From Streptococcus parasanguinis ATCC 15912 (lineage in GTDB: Bacteria > Bacillota > Bacilli > Lactobacillales > Streptococcaceae), in NCBI RefSeq assembly GCF_000164675.2, contig NC_015678.1, positions 806,001-870,000 on the forward strand: a DNA stretch of 64,000 nt, written 5' to 3'. Position 1 is the stretch's first letter; each line of letters begins with the position of its first letter. The translations under genes and the position numbers were made by a program. The notes beneath the pieces were generated by a model. It saw nothing but the letters and a program-made list of their open reading frames with translations. It did not search any database and had not been told where the DNA came from. Shown in pieces: positions 36,910 to 45,739 of this stretch.

Positions 36910-37799
36910 ACTTCTACTCCTGATTCTAGTTTAAAGATTTCATCAATGGTTGGGGCTTGTTGGTCAAAGGTTGCTAGATAGCGACCCTTGGTCAACTGAT
37001 CAAAGAGGTCTGGACCTGCTGTCTCATCATCCAAGACCAACTTCCAAAGGCCTTGCTTGGTCATGGTCACCTTGGTCACGTGAGGCAATACTTCCAACTC
37101 CTCTTTACTGAAGTCATTGGATACGAAGAGACGAGTCTTCCCGAAGCTATTGCGAACTTCTTGTACGGGACCTGAGAGAATCACAGATCCATCACGAATC
37201 ATGACCAACTCATCACAGAGTTCTTCCACATTGGTCATGACGTGGTCAGAGAAGATAATGGTCGCCCCACGTTCTTTTTCTTCAAAAATGACCTGCTTGA
37301 GGACTTCTGTATTGACAGGATCCAGTCCACTAAACGGCTCATCCAAGATGATCAATTTTGGCTCATGGATCATGGTAATGATCAATTGAACCTTTTGCTG
37401 ATTCCCTTTTGAAAGGCTCTTAATCTTATCGGTTAACTTTCCTTTTACTTGGAGCTTTTCCATCCAGATTGGAAGTTTCTCCTTGACCTCAGCAGTTGAC
37501 ATTCCTTTGAGATTGGCAAGGTAACGGACTTGCTCGTAGATAGTCAACTTAGGCATGAGGCTCCGCTCTTCTGGCAGGTAACCAATTTCCTTATAGGTTT
37601 CTTGACTGATTGCTTGGCCATCCAATTGGATATCGCCACTGTAGTCAAGGAAGCGGAGGATACTATGGAAGATGGTGGTCTTCCCTGCTCCGTTCTTCCC
37701 GATCAAGCCTAAGATGGACCCTTTTTTCGCAGTCAAGTCAATCCCGAATAAGACTTGCTTCTTGCCAAAGCTCTTTTCTAAATTTCTGATTTCTAACAT
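36906..37799 (-). CDS. ABC-2 type transporter ATP-binding protein (NatA-like)
   Basis: 297 aa. Walker A GKNGAGKTT (about 34-42), GYLPEERSLMPKLT, signature LSKGNQQK, Walker B LIILDEPFSGLDP, D-loop and H-loop FSDHVM, followed by a C-terminal extension usual in NatA/YhaQ-type proteins. Pairs with the downstream permease. Fourth gene of the five-gene operon that starts at 39138. Confidence 0.93.
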   Translation of the reverse strand: MLEIRNLEKSFGKKQVLFGIDLTAKKGSILGLIGKNGAGKTTIFHSILRFLDYSGDIQLDGQAISQETYKEIGYLPEERSLMPKLTIYEQVRYLANLKGMSTAEVKEKLPIWMEKLQVKGKLTDKIKSLSKGNQQKVQLIITMIHEPKLIILDEPFSGLDPVNTEVLKQVIFEEKERGATIIFSDHVMTNVEELCDELVMIRDGSVILSGPVQEVRNSFGKTRLFVSNDFSKEELEVLPHVTKVTMTKQGLWKLVLDDETAGPDLFDQLTKGRYLATFDQQAPTIDEIFKLESGVEV

Positions 37800-37810
37800 A
37801 GATGACTCCT

Positions 37811-38608
37811 CTACTCTTTATAATAACGTTTGGTAATCTTGTACTGAGAGACCAAGATATAGACATAAATCAGTGATACCACTACTAATGCTAACAAGAT
37901 ATCTGTATGGAAAGCAATGCCAACTAAGAATATCGCAATTAAGGAAATCGGTAAGACATAATTGCTTAACTTGACGACCACTTCGAAATTTTCCTCGTAG
38001 CTAATCTGTTTTTCTGCTTCATCCATCATACTCATCATGAATTCACGCACTTCCTTGGCATTGGCGTTGCGAGGAATCGGTTTTCCATAAAGCATATGGA
38101 AGGTCTTGCGAAAGAAGATATCTGATAAGAAAAATAGGACAATCAAGACAAGAAAAAGATAGAGCATGGTAAAAGTTCCAAAGATAAAAGCTAAGTGCCC
38201 TGTGGAAGGTCTATCCATATACACCCATTGACTATAAAAGATGATGACTAAAAAGTATGGCAAGATCATGATGCATTTAAAAATGGTCGCTAACCCATAC
38301 AGTTTTTTCTTCTGGATGTCATAGTGATAGGCTTCCTCTTCGTCTTCTATCTGGAGCATTTTTTGATGGATTTTTCTCGCGCTTATTAGTAATGCTATCG
38401 TGACCATAAACACGATAAGAAACAAAAGTATTGAGCCCAAAAGGAGTACTTCTATACTAAAGAAGGATTGGATTTCAAGGGGTTTTTCGGATCCGAACAT
38501 GCCTGTCAAAAAACCAATGACTCCTCCAATCAAGCCGGAAACTGTGATGATTCCGACATTTCTCCAAAACCGGTAACGAGCAGATCGTTCTTGTTGTTGT
38601 TTTTTCAT
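37811..38608 (-). CDS. DUF3169 family membrane protein
   Basis: 265 aa with about six membrane segments (VGIITVSGLIGGVIGFLTG; VLLLGSILLFLIVFMVTIAL; IMILPYFLVIIFYS; AFIFGTFTMLYLFLVLIVLF; and a last pair) and a charged cytosolic loop after the second pair. This fits DUF3169, which commonly sits next to an XRE regulator and ABC-2 genes in Firmicutes. It starts 1 bp after the XRE gene. It may sense the same signal or substrate as the transporter; not shown. Confidence 0.82.
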   Translation of the reverse strand: MKKQQQERSARYRFWRNVGIITVSGLIGGVIGFLTGMFGSEKPLEIQSFFSIEVLLLGSILLFLIVFMVTIALLISARKIHQKMLQIEDEEEAYHYDIQKKKLYGLATIFKCIMILPYFLVIIFYSQWVYMDRPSTGHLAFIFGTFTMLYLFLVLIVLFFLSDIFFRKTFHMLYGKPIPRNANAKEVREFMMSMMDEAEKQISYEENFEVVVKLSNYVLPISLIAIFLVGIAFHTDILLALVVVSLIYVYILVSQYKITKRYYKE

Positions 38609-38609
38609 A

Positions 38610-38819
38610 TTATTCCTCTCCCTCTACTAGACTAAAGACATTCTCCACCGGCTCCTTGAAAATTTGGGCGATGGTGATGGCAATGATAACCGAGGGGGTG
38701 TATTCCCCCCGCTCCAAGAGACTGATGGACTGTCGCGAGACCCCTGCTAGCTTGGCTAGCTCGGATTGGTTGAGACCATCACGCGCCCTCAGCTCTTTCA
38801 GCCGATTTTTTAAGATCAT
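38610..38819 (-). CDS. XRE family transcriptional regulator (Cro/CI-like)
   Basis: 69 aa, a single helix-turn-helix domain: LNQSELAKLAGVSRQSISLL with ERGEYTPSVIIAITIAQIF. This small YgzD-like type typically precedes membrane-protein and ABC genes. Probably controls its own operon through the TTGTCAAAAA sites upstream of the first gene (39192-39238). It lies 13 bp after that gene. Confidence 0.92.
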   Translation of the reverse strand: MILKNRLKELRARDGLNQSELAKLAGVSRQSISLLERGEYTPSVIIAITIAQIFKEPVENVFSLVEGEE

Positions 38820-38832
38820 GGCTTTCGCCCCC

Positions 38833-39138
38833 TTATAGTTGAATATCTTGAATATCTTCGATACGGACTAATTTGGTTTCTCTTTGTTGTTCATTCATCT
38901 CACGACTCAATTTGACCCAATCTTCATCAAAATCAACAATTTCCCACTTAGTTCCAAATCCATTTACTGTCACCTTAACCGTTTGGCCTTTTAATTCTTC
39001 TAAAAGTCTAGACATGTCTTGATTTCCTTTCACTTGCTTTTCTAATCGTCTGATGCGTCTGTTCAATCCTTTTATCTTCTTTTCTGAGCTTGCATAAACG
39101 ATAACCAGAAAAGGGATAAATAGAATCCATATAGCTCC
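38833..39138 (-). CDS. Small membrane-anchored coiled-coil protein, unknown
   Basis: 101 aa from ATG 39138 (MGAIWILFIPFLVIVYASSE), which has GGAGG seven bases upstream; the longer frame crosses the promoter. One N-terminal membrane helix, then a basic coiled coil (KKIKGLNRRIRRLEKQV), and a small C-terminal domain (KVTVNGFGTKWEIVDFDEDWVKL) that looks like a beta-rich fold with an "update" of membrane or transporter state as one possibility. No family named. First gene of the XRE-DUF3169-ABC operon. Confidence 0.7.
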   Translation of the reverse strand, partial: GAIWILFIPFLVIVYASSEKKIKGLNRRIRRLEKQVKGNQDMSRLLEELKGQTVKVTVNGFGTKWEIVDFDEDWVKLSREMNEQQRETKLVRIEDIQDIQL

Positions 39139-39172
39139 CATAAGAATACCTCCCCTTCTTTCAACTAAAAAC

Positions 39173-39201
39173 ATTGTAACACTTCTTTTTCTTTTTGACA
39201 A
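39173..39201 (-). promoter_or_regulatory. Promoter of the XRE-DUF3169-ABC operon
   Basis: Minus strand TTGTCA (39196-39201), 17-bp spacer, TACAAT (39173-39178). The -35 box lies inside the palindrome described next. Confidence 0.7.
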
Positions 39202-39238
39202 GCATATTTGTCAAAAAAATAAAAATATTTGTCAAAAA
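39192..39238. promoter_or_regulatory. Operator candidate: palindrome plus third half-site
   Basis: TTTTTGACAA - GCATAT - TTGTCAAAAA (39192-39217) has perfect 10-bp arms. A further TTGTCAAAAA begins at 39229, exactly 21 bp (two helix turns) from the right arm. The site overlaps the -35 box, so binding by the XRE protein would block transcription. Confidence 0.65.
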
Positions 39239-39318
39239 TAAAAATATGATTGGCAAAATTATTTGAGGTAAGAAATAAAAGGACCGCTTTTGCGCACCTT
39301 TTAGTGTTCCTTTTTCCA

Positions 39319-39348
39319 TTGACAAGCTCTGTAAGAAATTTTTATAAT
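39319..39348 (+). promoter_or_regulatory. Promoter of the GNAT gene at 39377
   Basis: TTGACA (39319-39324), 18-bp spacer, TATAAT (39343-39348): both boxes match the consensus. Confidence 0.8.
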
Positions 39349-39376
39349 GAAGAAAATACTACTTAGGAGGATCTAC

Positions 39377-39850
39377 ATGACGATTCGTTCAGCTCAACCA
39401 AATGATATTCCTGCTTTGCTTGGTCTCTTAGAACAGATTCTTTCCGTCCACCACCAAGTCCGTCCCGATATTTTCAAGGAAAGTGGCGGAAAATATAGTG
39501 AAGAAGAGTTAGAACAGTTAATGGCTCAAGACAAGACACCGATTTTCGTCTACGAAAATGCGGATGGCCAGATCCTAGGACATCTCTTCGTCACCATTAA
39601 AGAAGTCTCTGACAATCCTGTACTTCATCCGATAAAAACCCTCTTCATCGAAGACTTGTGTGTCGATCAAGCAGCGCGTGGGCAAAAGATCGGTGATCAA
39701 CTCTATCAATTCGCTGTCAACTATGCTAGGGAAATTGGTTGCTACAACCTAACTCTCAATGTTTGGAATGATAACGAGGGAGCCCTTCGCTTCTATCAAA
39801 GACAGGGTATGAAGCCTCAAGAAACTGTCATGGAAACCATCATTGACTAA
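39377..39850 (+). CDS. GNAT family N-acetyltransferase
   Basis: 157 aa from ATG 39377 (MTIRSAQPNDIPALLGLL) with AGGAGGATCTAC before it; the frame's earlier ATG overlaps the -10 box and is rejected. Motif A is DLCVDQAARGQKIGDQLY (about residues 92-109), then NLTLNVWNDNEGALRFYQRQGM. The substrate is unknown. A single gene with a consensus promoter, followed by element copy E. Confidence 0.88.
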   Translation: MTIRSAQPNDIPALLGLLEQILSVHHQVRPDIFKESGGKYSEEELEQLMAQDKTPIFVYENADGQILGHLFVTIKEVSDNPVLHPIKTLFIEDLCVDQAARGQKIGDQLYQFAVNYAREIGCYNLTLNVWNDNEGALRFYQRQGMKPQETVMETIID

Positions 39851-39865
39851 TCCTTAAATTCAAAA

Positions 39866-40041
39866 GAGGCTGGGACAAAAGTCCTAGCCTCTCAATTATT
39901 TTTGGATTGTCGAGCAAGACGCAGTGGTTGAGTGGGCTCTACTACGCTGATTTCATCATCTTTTACAGCCCTACTCAACTGTGCGGAGGTGGGACGACGA
40001 AATCGAATTCTAACGAATTACCGATTTCTGTCCCACTCTCT
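39866..40041 (-). repeat. Intergenic three-hairpin element, copy E
   Basis: Canonical direction is minus, opposite to both flanking genes (GNAT and feoA, plus strand). Its P3 hairpin, read on the plus strand right after the GNAT gene, can also act as terminator. Difference from consensus: GATGAT for GCTGAT in the inner P2 stem. Confidence 0.85.
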
Positions 40042-40114
40042 TTTTGCATCCCTAAGAACTCTAATCTGGAATCATTCTCATCTTCATTAAAACTGTCAGA
40101 ATTCTTTCATTATA

Positions 40115-40123
40115 TGGTATAAT
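40115..40123 (+). promoter_or_regulatory. feo operon extended -10 promoter element
   Basis: TGGTATAAT (TGn plus TATAAT) 37 bp upstream of the feoA start. A TATAACATAATTATA dyad-like string follows directly and could be a metal-regulator site, but I cannot match it to a known box. Confidence 0.6.
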
Positions 40124-40160
40124 GTTCCTATAACATAATTATAAAAGAAGGTCAAGAAAT

Positions 40161-40640
40161 ATGCTCATACTCGATGCAGCGCTTAAAACACCTTATCGCA
40201 TCCTCGGAATTGATTTACCAAAAGATAATCTACGCCATCTTTCTCATCTGGGCATGACACCAGGTGAGACCTTGGAAATTGTGACCAAAACCAAAGACAG
40301 TGCCATCCTCATCATTAAGGGGAGTCGGCTGGCATTTGATGCCTCTATTTTGGAAAAGATCGAGATTGCTCCCCTTGAACAGGAGCATGCTTGTTTTCCA
40401 CTTTCTGAGTTAGCCGTTGGTGAATCTGCTATCGTAGTGGATATTTTTGCAATCAACGAAGCCAAGCGTCGTCTCATGGACATGGGAATCACCAAACGAA
40501 CCAAACTTTATCTGAGAAAAGTTGCACCTTTAGGGGATCCGCTTGAGATCACCCTGCGTGGCTATGAGTTAACCCTTCGAAAATCTGAAGCTCAGATGAT
40601 TAGTGTGATTCGACTAGAGGAAAGAGAGAATCATGACTGA
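40161..40640 (+). CDS. feoA: Ferrous iron transport protein FeoA, tandem-domain form
   Basis: 159 aa, about twice the usual 75-80 aa of FeoA. Two SH3-like FeoA domains in tandem: residues about 5-73 (YRILGIDLPKDNLRHLSHLG) and about 80-152 (LAVGESAIVVDIFAINEAKR, RLMDMGITKRTKLYLRKVAP). The second half is closest to the classical form. It assists FeoB at the membrane. It overlaps feoB by 8 bp, so translation is coupled. The ribosome site is AAGAAGGTC. Confidence 0.88.
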   Translation: MLILDAALKTPYRILGIDLPKDNLRHLSHLGMTPGETLEIVTKTKDSAILIIKGSRLAFDASILEKIEIAPLEQEHACFPLSELAVGESAIVVDIFAINEAKRRLMDMGITKRTKLYLRKVAPLGDPLEITLRGYELTLRKSEAQMISVIRLEERENHD

Positions 40641-42771
40641 AATCGCCTTGATTGGGAACCCCAATAGCGGAAAAACTAGCTTATTTAACCTTATTACAGG
40701 AACCAACCAGCGAGTTGGGAACTGGCCTGGTGTTACGGTTGAAAGAAAAAGTGGAATATCCAAAAAGGATAAAAGTATTCAAATTCAGGATTTGCCTGGG
40801 ATCTATTCCATGTCCCCTTATAGTCCTGAAGAAAAAGTGGCGCGGGATTATCTCCTAAGCCAAGAAGCAGATAGTATCCTCAACGTAGTGGATGCGACCA
40901 ATCTGGAACGAAATCTCTATCTGACGACCCAATTGATTGAAACAGGTATCCCTGTTACCGTCGCGCTCAATATGAGTGATGTCTTAGAGGCCCAGGGACG
41001 TTTCATTGATACTGAAAAATTATCCTATCAGTTAGGAGTTCCTGTCATTGCGACCAGCGCTATCAAGCAAACTGGTGTAGAAAAAGCCATTAAAAAGGCT
41101 TTTCTCACAAGAAAAGATACGGTGACAGATCTAGCCTTTCCCCGCTATGATGACCGATTGGAAGCAGCTATTTCACAAATTCTTCAGATACTGGGTAATA
41201 CCGTCCCAGAGAGAGCTGCTCGTTTTTATGCCATCAAGCTCTTTGAAGGGGATGCTCTTGTCACAGAAGAGTTAAACCTCTCTTCTTTCCAACAAAGTGA
41301 AATAGCAGATATCGTCCAGATTACTGAGGAAATCTTTACTGAAGACGCGGAATCTATCGTCATCAATGAACGCTATGCCTTTATCGAAAAAGTCTGCCGA
41401 CTCGCCCAAGGACAAGATGCTACCTTCAAATTCAGCCTTTCAGATAAGATTGACCAGATCGTCACCAATCGGATTCTAGCCTTGCCGATTTTTGCGGTGG
41501 TCATGTATTTGGTCTATTACCTCTCCATCCAAACGCTCGGTCAGATGTGGACCGACTGGGCCAACGATGTCCTCTTTGGCAAATATGTCCCTGATGCCGT
41601 GACCAATTTTCTCCAGTATCTACACGTAGAGGATTGGCTTCAATCCTTGATCATCGACGGGGTTGTTGCCGGGATCGGAACTGTTCTCGGATTTCTGCCA
41701 CAAATTTTCGTCCTCTTTATCTGCCTGGGCATCTTAGAGGATATCGGCTACATGAGTCGGATCGCCTTTGTCATGGACCGGATTTTCAGACGATTTGGTC
41801 TCTCTGGCAAGTCCTTTATTCCCATGCTGATCTCTACGGGCTGTGGGGTTCCAGCTATTATGTCTAGTCGGACCATCGAAAATGAACGAGACCGTAAAAT
41901 CACTATTATGACGGCCACCTTCATGCCTTGCTCTGCCAAGTTAGAAATCATCGCCCTGATTGCAGGTGCCTTTTTCCCTGACAATCCATGGGTCGCACCC
42001 AGCACCTATTTCCTTGGGATGACGACCATCATCCTATCTGGAATTGCCTTGAAAAAGACCCGTTTATTAGGTGGCCTAGCTAGTCCCTTTATCATGGAAC
42101 TACCGGCCTACCACTGGCCAAAAGCCTTATCTGTTTTCCGCTATGCTTTTGGGAAGGCCATGAGTTTTGTGAAGCGTGCAGGAACGATCATCTTTAGCTT
42201 AACCATCCTAATTTGGTTCCTCTCTTCCTATAATTTCAGCCTCCAAGCTGTCCATACGGATCACAGTATTTTAGCCAGCCTTGGGAAATCCATTGCTTGG
42301 ATCTTTGAACCACTCGGATTTGGGAACTGGAAGGCAACCGTTGCTGCGGTGACAGGACTTGCAGCCAAAGAAACCGTGGTTGCTACTTTCGGCATTCTCT
42401 ACAACGATAGTTCTACTGCCGGTTTATCTGCTGCCTTAAGAGTTGATTATACTTCCTTAGCAGCATACTCTTTTCTCACCTTTAACCTGCTCTGTGCTCC
42501 TTGTTTCGCAGCAATGGGAGCGATCAAGCGCGAGATGGGGGATCTAAAATGGACCATGGGTGCGATCGGTTTTCAAACAGGGCTAGCCTATGTCGTGAGC
42601 CTGGTCCTCTACCAGTTTGGCCTCGTCTTCCTTCTAGGACAGCCCATCACCATCTGGACGGGACTAGCAGTTCTTCTTCTTGTAGGCATGCTCTACTTTA
42701 TCCTGCGCAAACCCCACCATCAAAAAGAGACAGTTATTACGCTCGACACCCTCGCAAATGCTCATCTATAG
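40633..42771 (+). CDS. feoB: Ferrous iron transporter FeoB
   Basis: 712 aa. It imports Fe2+. The N-terminal G domain shows G1 GNPNSGKTS (8-16), G3 DLPGIYS and G4 NMSD; a helical GDI-like part follows, and then the membrane domain with two gate regions, including IGTVLGFLPQIFVLFICLGILED and SFIPMLISTGCGVPAIM (the Cys/Gly motif), and the second half GNWKATVAAVTGLAAKETVVA. Complete. Central gene of the feoA-feoB-Cys-rich operon. Confidence 0.97.
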   Translation: MTEIALIGNPNSGKTSLFNLITGTNQRVGNWPGVTVERKSGISKKDKSIQIQDLPGIYSMSPYSPEEKVARDYLLSQEADSILNVVDATNLERNLYLTTQLIETGIPVTVALNMSDVLEAQGRFIDTEKLSYQLGVPVIATSAIKQTGVEKAIKKAFLTRKDTVTDLAFPRYDDRLEAAISQILQILGNTVPERAARFYAIKLFEGDALVTEELNLSSFQQSEIADIVQITEEIFTEDAESIVINERYAFIEKVCRLAQGQDATFKFSLSDKIDQIVTNRILALPIFAVVMYLVYYLSIQTLGQMWTDWANDVLFGKYVPDAVTNFLQYLHVEDWLQSLIIDGVVAGIGTVLGFLPQIFVLFICLGILEDIGYMSRIAFVMDRIFRRFGLSGKSFIPMLISTGCGVPAIMSSRTIENERDRKITIMTATFMPCSAKLEIIALIAGAFFPDNPWVAPSTYFLGMTTIILSGIALKKTRLLGGLASPFIMELPAYHWPKALSVFRYAFGKAMSFVKRAGTIIFSLTILIWFLSSYNFSLQAVHTDHSILASLGKSIAWIFEPLGFGNWKATVAAVTGLAAKETVVATFGILYNDSSTAGLSAALRVDYTSLAAYSFLTFNLLCAPCFAAMGAIKREMGDLKWTMGAIGFQTGLAYVVSLVLYQFGLVFLLGQPITIWTGLAVLLLVGMLYFILRKPHHQKETVITLDTLANAHL

Positions 42772-42780
42772 GAGGTTTTC

Positions 42781-42927
42781 ATGTCAACCATTATCATTGC
42801 CATCATTTTATTTGGGCTCGCCTTTCTAGGATTTCGTCATTATATCAAGGGGAAAGGATCCTGCGGAGACTGCGAGTGTTCCTGCCCCATCAAAGACGAG
42901 ATGCACCAATCGCATCGACATCAGTAA
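42781..42927 (+). CDS. FeoB-associated Cys-rich membrane protein
   Basis: 48 aa: MSTIIIAIILFGLAFLGFRH then a basic stretch, a Cys cluster (SCGDCECSC, four Cys) and a His-rich end (HQSHRHQ). A single membrane helix with a cytosolic metal-binding tail fits the FeoB-associated Cys-rich (virus attachment p12-like) family that replaces FeoC in Gram-positive bacteria. TAGGAGG lies nine bases before the ATG, just after the feoB stop. A larger ORF in another frame overlaps it but lacks coding character. Confidence 0.85.
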   Translation: MSTIIIAIILFGLAFLGFRHYIKGKGSCGDCECSCPIKDEMHQSHRHQ

Positions 42928-42940
42928 GTTTTATATAAGA

Positions 42941-42976
42941 AAGTCCATTGACTCTATTGGGTCAATGGGCTTTTTT
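42941..42976 (+). terminator. Terminator of the feo operon
   Basis: AAGTCCATTGACTC - TATT - GGGTCAATGGGCTT with a few G-T pairs, followed by TTTT. 13 bp after the Cys-rich peptide gene. Confidence 0.85.
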
Positions 42977-42994
42977 GAAAAGCATGAAAAAAAA

Positions 42995-43161
42995 CGGGAG
43001 CGGGAAAGAACTCCGTAAAATAAAAAAGTTCGTTTTCCCGCCCCCGCACAGTTGATTAGGTCATCTTTGGAGCTTAAAAGCGAACAAAGATGCCAATCAA
43101 CCACTGCGTCTTGCAGTTATTCCTATCAAATATCAAAGGCTGGACATTTTTGCCCAACCTC
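42995..43161 (+). repeat. Diverged three-hairpin element, copy F
   Basis: Primary sequence is largely different from copies A-E except for CCGCACAGTTGA and CAACCACTGCGTCTTGC, but the fold is kept. P1 is GCGGGAAA/TTTCCCGC with GAACT/AGTTC; P2 is GTTGATT/AATCAAC, then CATCTTTG/CAAAGATG; P3 is AGGCTGG/CCAACCT. It sits between the feo terminator and the convergent pheT gene. Confidence 0.75.
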
Positions 43162-43176
43162 ATTTTGATCTACATA

Positions 43177-45582
43177 TTAGCGCACTTCTGCATTGACCTT
43201 TTCTTCAAGTGAAGCTTGGATTTTTTCCATGTAGCGAGCGACTTCTTCATCGGTCAAGCTATCTTCTGGATTTTGGAAGGTCAAACTGTAAGCCATAGAC
43301 TTCATGCCAAGTCCTAGTTTTTCACCGGAGAAGACGTCAAAGAGTTTGATGTCTGTTAAGCGTTTCACGCCAGCAGCTTGAATCGCATCAACCACTTCTT
43401 GGTGGGTCACTTCTGCTTTGAGGAGAAGGGCGATATCACGGCTCACGGCTGGGAATTTGGTGATTTCCACAAAGGCTGCGGCTGGTTGAAGAGCTGCTTC
43501 AATAGCAGATAAGTTCAATTCTGCCACATAGGTTTCTGGGATATCATAAGCCTTAGCTGTTACAGGGTGGACTTGTCCCAAGACCCCAATCACTTGGTCA
43601 CCAAGTGAGATCAAGGCTGTCCGCCCTGGGTGAAGACTCTTGATTTCAGATGTTGCTGTATAAGTCACTTCAAGGCCCAAACGAGCAAAGAGGGCTTCCA
43701 AAATTCCTTTGGCATAGAAGAAGTCAACTGGAACAACTACAGTTTGGAAGTCTTTTTCAGCGACTAGGCCGGTTAAAGCAAAGGCAAAGCTGTTGATTTC
43801 GTTTGGCAATTCTTCTTTTGGATTGCCTGTCTGTTCAAAGACTTTTCCGATCTCGTAGAGGGCCAAATCTTTGTTTTTACGCGCGACGTTGTAAGCTACG
43901 GTATCTAAGATCCCTGAGATCATATTTTGACGGAGGACTGAACGATCCACAGTCATTGGCCACATGAGCTCTGTTAAGTTGCTTGGCGCAGTCGCAAATT
44001 CAACGGCTTTTTCAGGAGTTGTCAAGGCGTAAGTGATAATTTCAGTCAAACCTGCTCCTTCAGCAATAGTCCGAACTTGGCGACGCAGTTTTTGTGTCAC
44101 TGTCAATTCACCTGCTGTCCCGTCATCTTTTGGAAGGGTTGCTGGTAATTTGTCATAACCATAAATCCGAGCAATTTCTTCAAAGAGGTCCGCTTCAATA
44201 GTGATGTCCCAACGGCGACGAGGAACGCTCACTGTGAAGCTTTCTGCATTTCCAGAAAGACCAAATCCAAGGCGACGGAAGACATCTTCGACATCGGCAT
44301 AAGTAAGATCTGTCCCTAGGACACGGTTAACGTCTGCAAGAGTGGAAGAAACTTCTACATCTGAAGTATCAAGCTGACCTGCTGAAACGATACCCTTACG
44401 CACTGTGGCACCAGCCAATTCTGCAATCATGCTTGCTGCCGCATCAAGGGCTTCATTAACAGTTGCCACGTTGATGCCTTTTTCAAAACGAGAAGATGAT
44501 TCAGAACGAAGGTTGAGGCGACCGCTGGTCTTACGAATCGATTTGCCATTGAAGACAGCAGCTTCAAGAACGACACGACTAGAGTTTTCAGAGATTTCTG
44601 TAGCTTGACCACCCATAACACCTGCAAGGGCAACAGGTTTATCCGCAACCGTAATCACTAGGTCACTTGTTTCCAACTCACGCTCTTCCCCATCCAAGGT
44701 TACCAATTTTTCACCAGCACGCGCTTCACGCACACGGATATCGTTTCCTTCGAAGGTATCTAAGTCAAAGGCATGCATAGGCTGACCAAAGTAAAGCAGG
44801 ATATAGTTGGTCACGTCGACCACGTTATTGATCGGACGGATACCTTCGTTCATGAGGAGGTTTTGCAACCATTGTGGACTTGGTGCGATGGTTACATTGT
44901 CCAAGATACGAGCTGCATAATAAGGAGCCTTGTCTGTGTCAATGCTGACAGAAAGAGCATCGGCTGCTGCTTGGTCTGTTTCAGTCAAAGAAAAGTCTTT
45001 GAAATTGACTGCCTTGTCATAGATGGCTGCTACTTCGTGCGCTACCCCACGCATAGAAAGAGCATCTGCACGGTTGGGAGTGATGGAAAGTTCAATAATT
45101 TCATCATCCAAGTCGAGGTAAGAGAAGACTTCATCCCCTGGAACAGCATCTTCTGGCAAGATTTGGATGCCATCTGCGAATTCTTTTGGTACAACCGAGT
45201 CAGAAATTCCTAATTCACCAAGTGAACAGATCATCCCAAGGGATTCCAAGCCACGGATTTTCCCTTTTTTGATCTTGTAGTTGTCCGCGATACGAGCACC
45301 TGGAAGAGCCACCATGACCTTGATGCCTGCACGCACATTTGGTGCTCCACAGACGATTTGACGAGCTTCTTCTTCACCCACATTGACTTGGCAGACATGA
45401 AGATGAGTTTCTGGCACATCTTCGCAAGACAAGACTTCTCCAACGACAATTTTTGAGAGACCAGCAGCAGGTGATGCCACACCTTCTACCTCGATCCCTG
45501 TTGTTGACATTTTTTCAGCCAACTCTTCTGATGGCACATCCACGTCCACCAATTGTTTTAACCATTTATAACTAACTAACAT
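43177..45582 (-). CDS. pheT: Phenylalanine--tRNA ligase beta subunit
   Basis: 801 aa, complete. An N-terminal tRNA-binding domain (about 39-150: [30 protein letters not shown]), then B3/B4 editing domain, B5 domain, the core catalytic-like domain, and a C-terminal anticodon-binding FDX-ACB domain ([17 protein letters not shown], about 705). It forms the alpha2beta2 enzyme with PheS. In this window it is separated from pheS by a GNAT gene, and its ribosome site is weak; the 157 bp before it show no clear gene. Confidence 0.97.
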   Translation of the reverse strand: MLVSYKWLKQLVDVDVPSEELAEKMSTTGIEVEGVASPAAGLSKIVVGEVLSCEDVPETHLHVCQVNVGEEEARQIVCGAPNVRAGIKVMVALPGARIADNYKIKKGKIRGLESLGMICSLGELGISDSVVPKEFADGIQILPEDAVPGDEVFSYLDLDDEIIELSITPNRADALSMRGVAHEVAAIYDKAVNFKDFSLTETDQAAADALSVSIDTDKAPYYAARILDNVTIAPSPQWLQNLLMNEGIRPINNVVDVTNYILLYFGQPMHAFDLDTFEGNDIRVREARAGEKLVTLDGEERELETSDLVITVADKPVALAGVMGGQATEISENSSRVVLEAAVFNGKSIRKTSGRLNLRSESSSRFEKGINVATVNEALDAAASMIAELAGATVRKGIVSAGQLDTSDVEVSSTLADVNRVLGTDLTYADVEDVFRRLGFGLSGNAESFTVSVPRRRWDITIEADLFEEIARIYGYDKLPATLPKDDGTAGELTVTQKLRRQVRTIAEGAGLTEIITYALTTPEKAVEFATAPSNLTELMWPMTVDRSVLRQNMISGILDTVAYNVARKNKDLALYEIGKVFEQTGNPKEELPNEINSFAFALTGLVAEKDFQTVVVPVDFFYAKGILEALFARLGLEVTYTATSEIKSLHPGRTALISLGDQVIGVLGQVHPVTAKAYDIPETYVAELNLSAIEAALQPAAAFVEITKFPAVSRDIALLLKAEVTHQEVVDAIQAAGVKRLTDIKLFDVFSGEKLGLGMKSMAYSLTFQNPEDSLTDEEVARYMEKIQASLEEKVNAEVR

Positions 45583-45739
45583 ATGTAAGATACCAAGGGC
45601 AATGCTGAAATCTAGATATCCTTCCTAGATCTCCATACACCCTCGTTTTGATCCTTTCATTTTGTGTTTTCCAGCTCGAGGCTGGCTTAGGAAGGTCTCA
45701 TAACCTCCCCTTCTCTAGAATAGAAGTTTCTCGTCCATT

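Noticed and set aside
42501..42938. 145-codon plus-strand ORF overlapping the end of feoB and the Cys-rich peptide gene
   Set aside because: It lies out of frame within feoB, has a composition unlike a real protein, and conflicts with the 48-aa peptide, which has a good ribosome site and family character.
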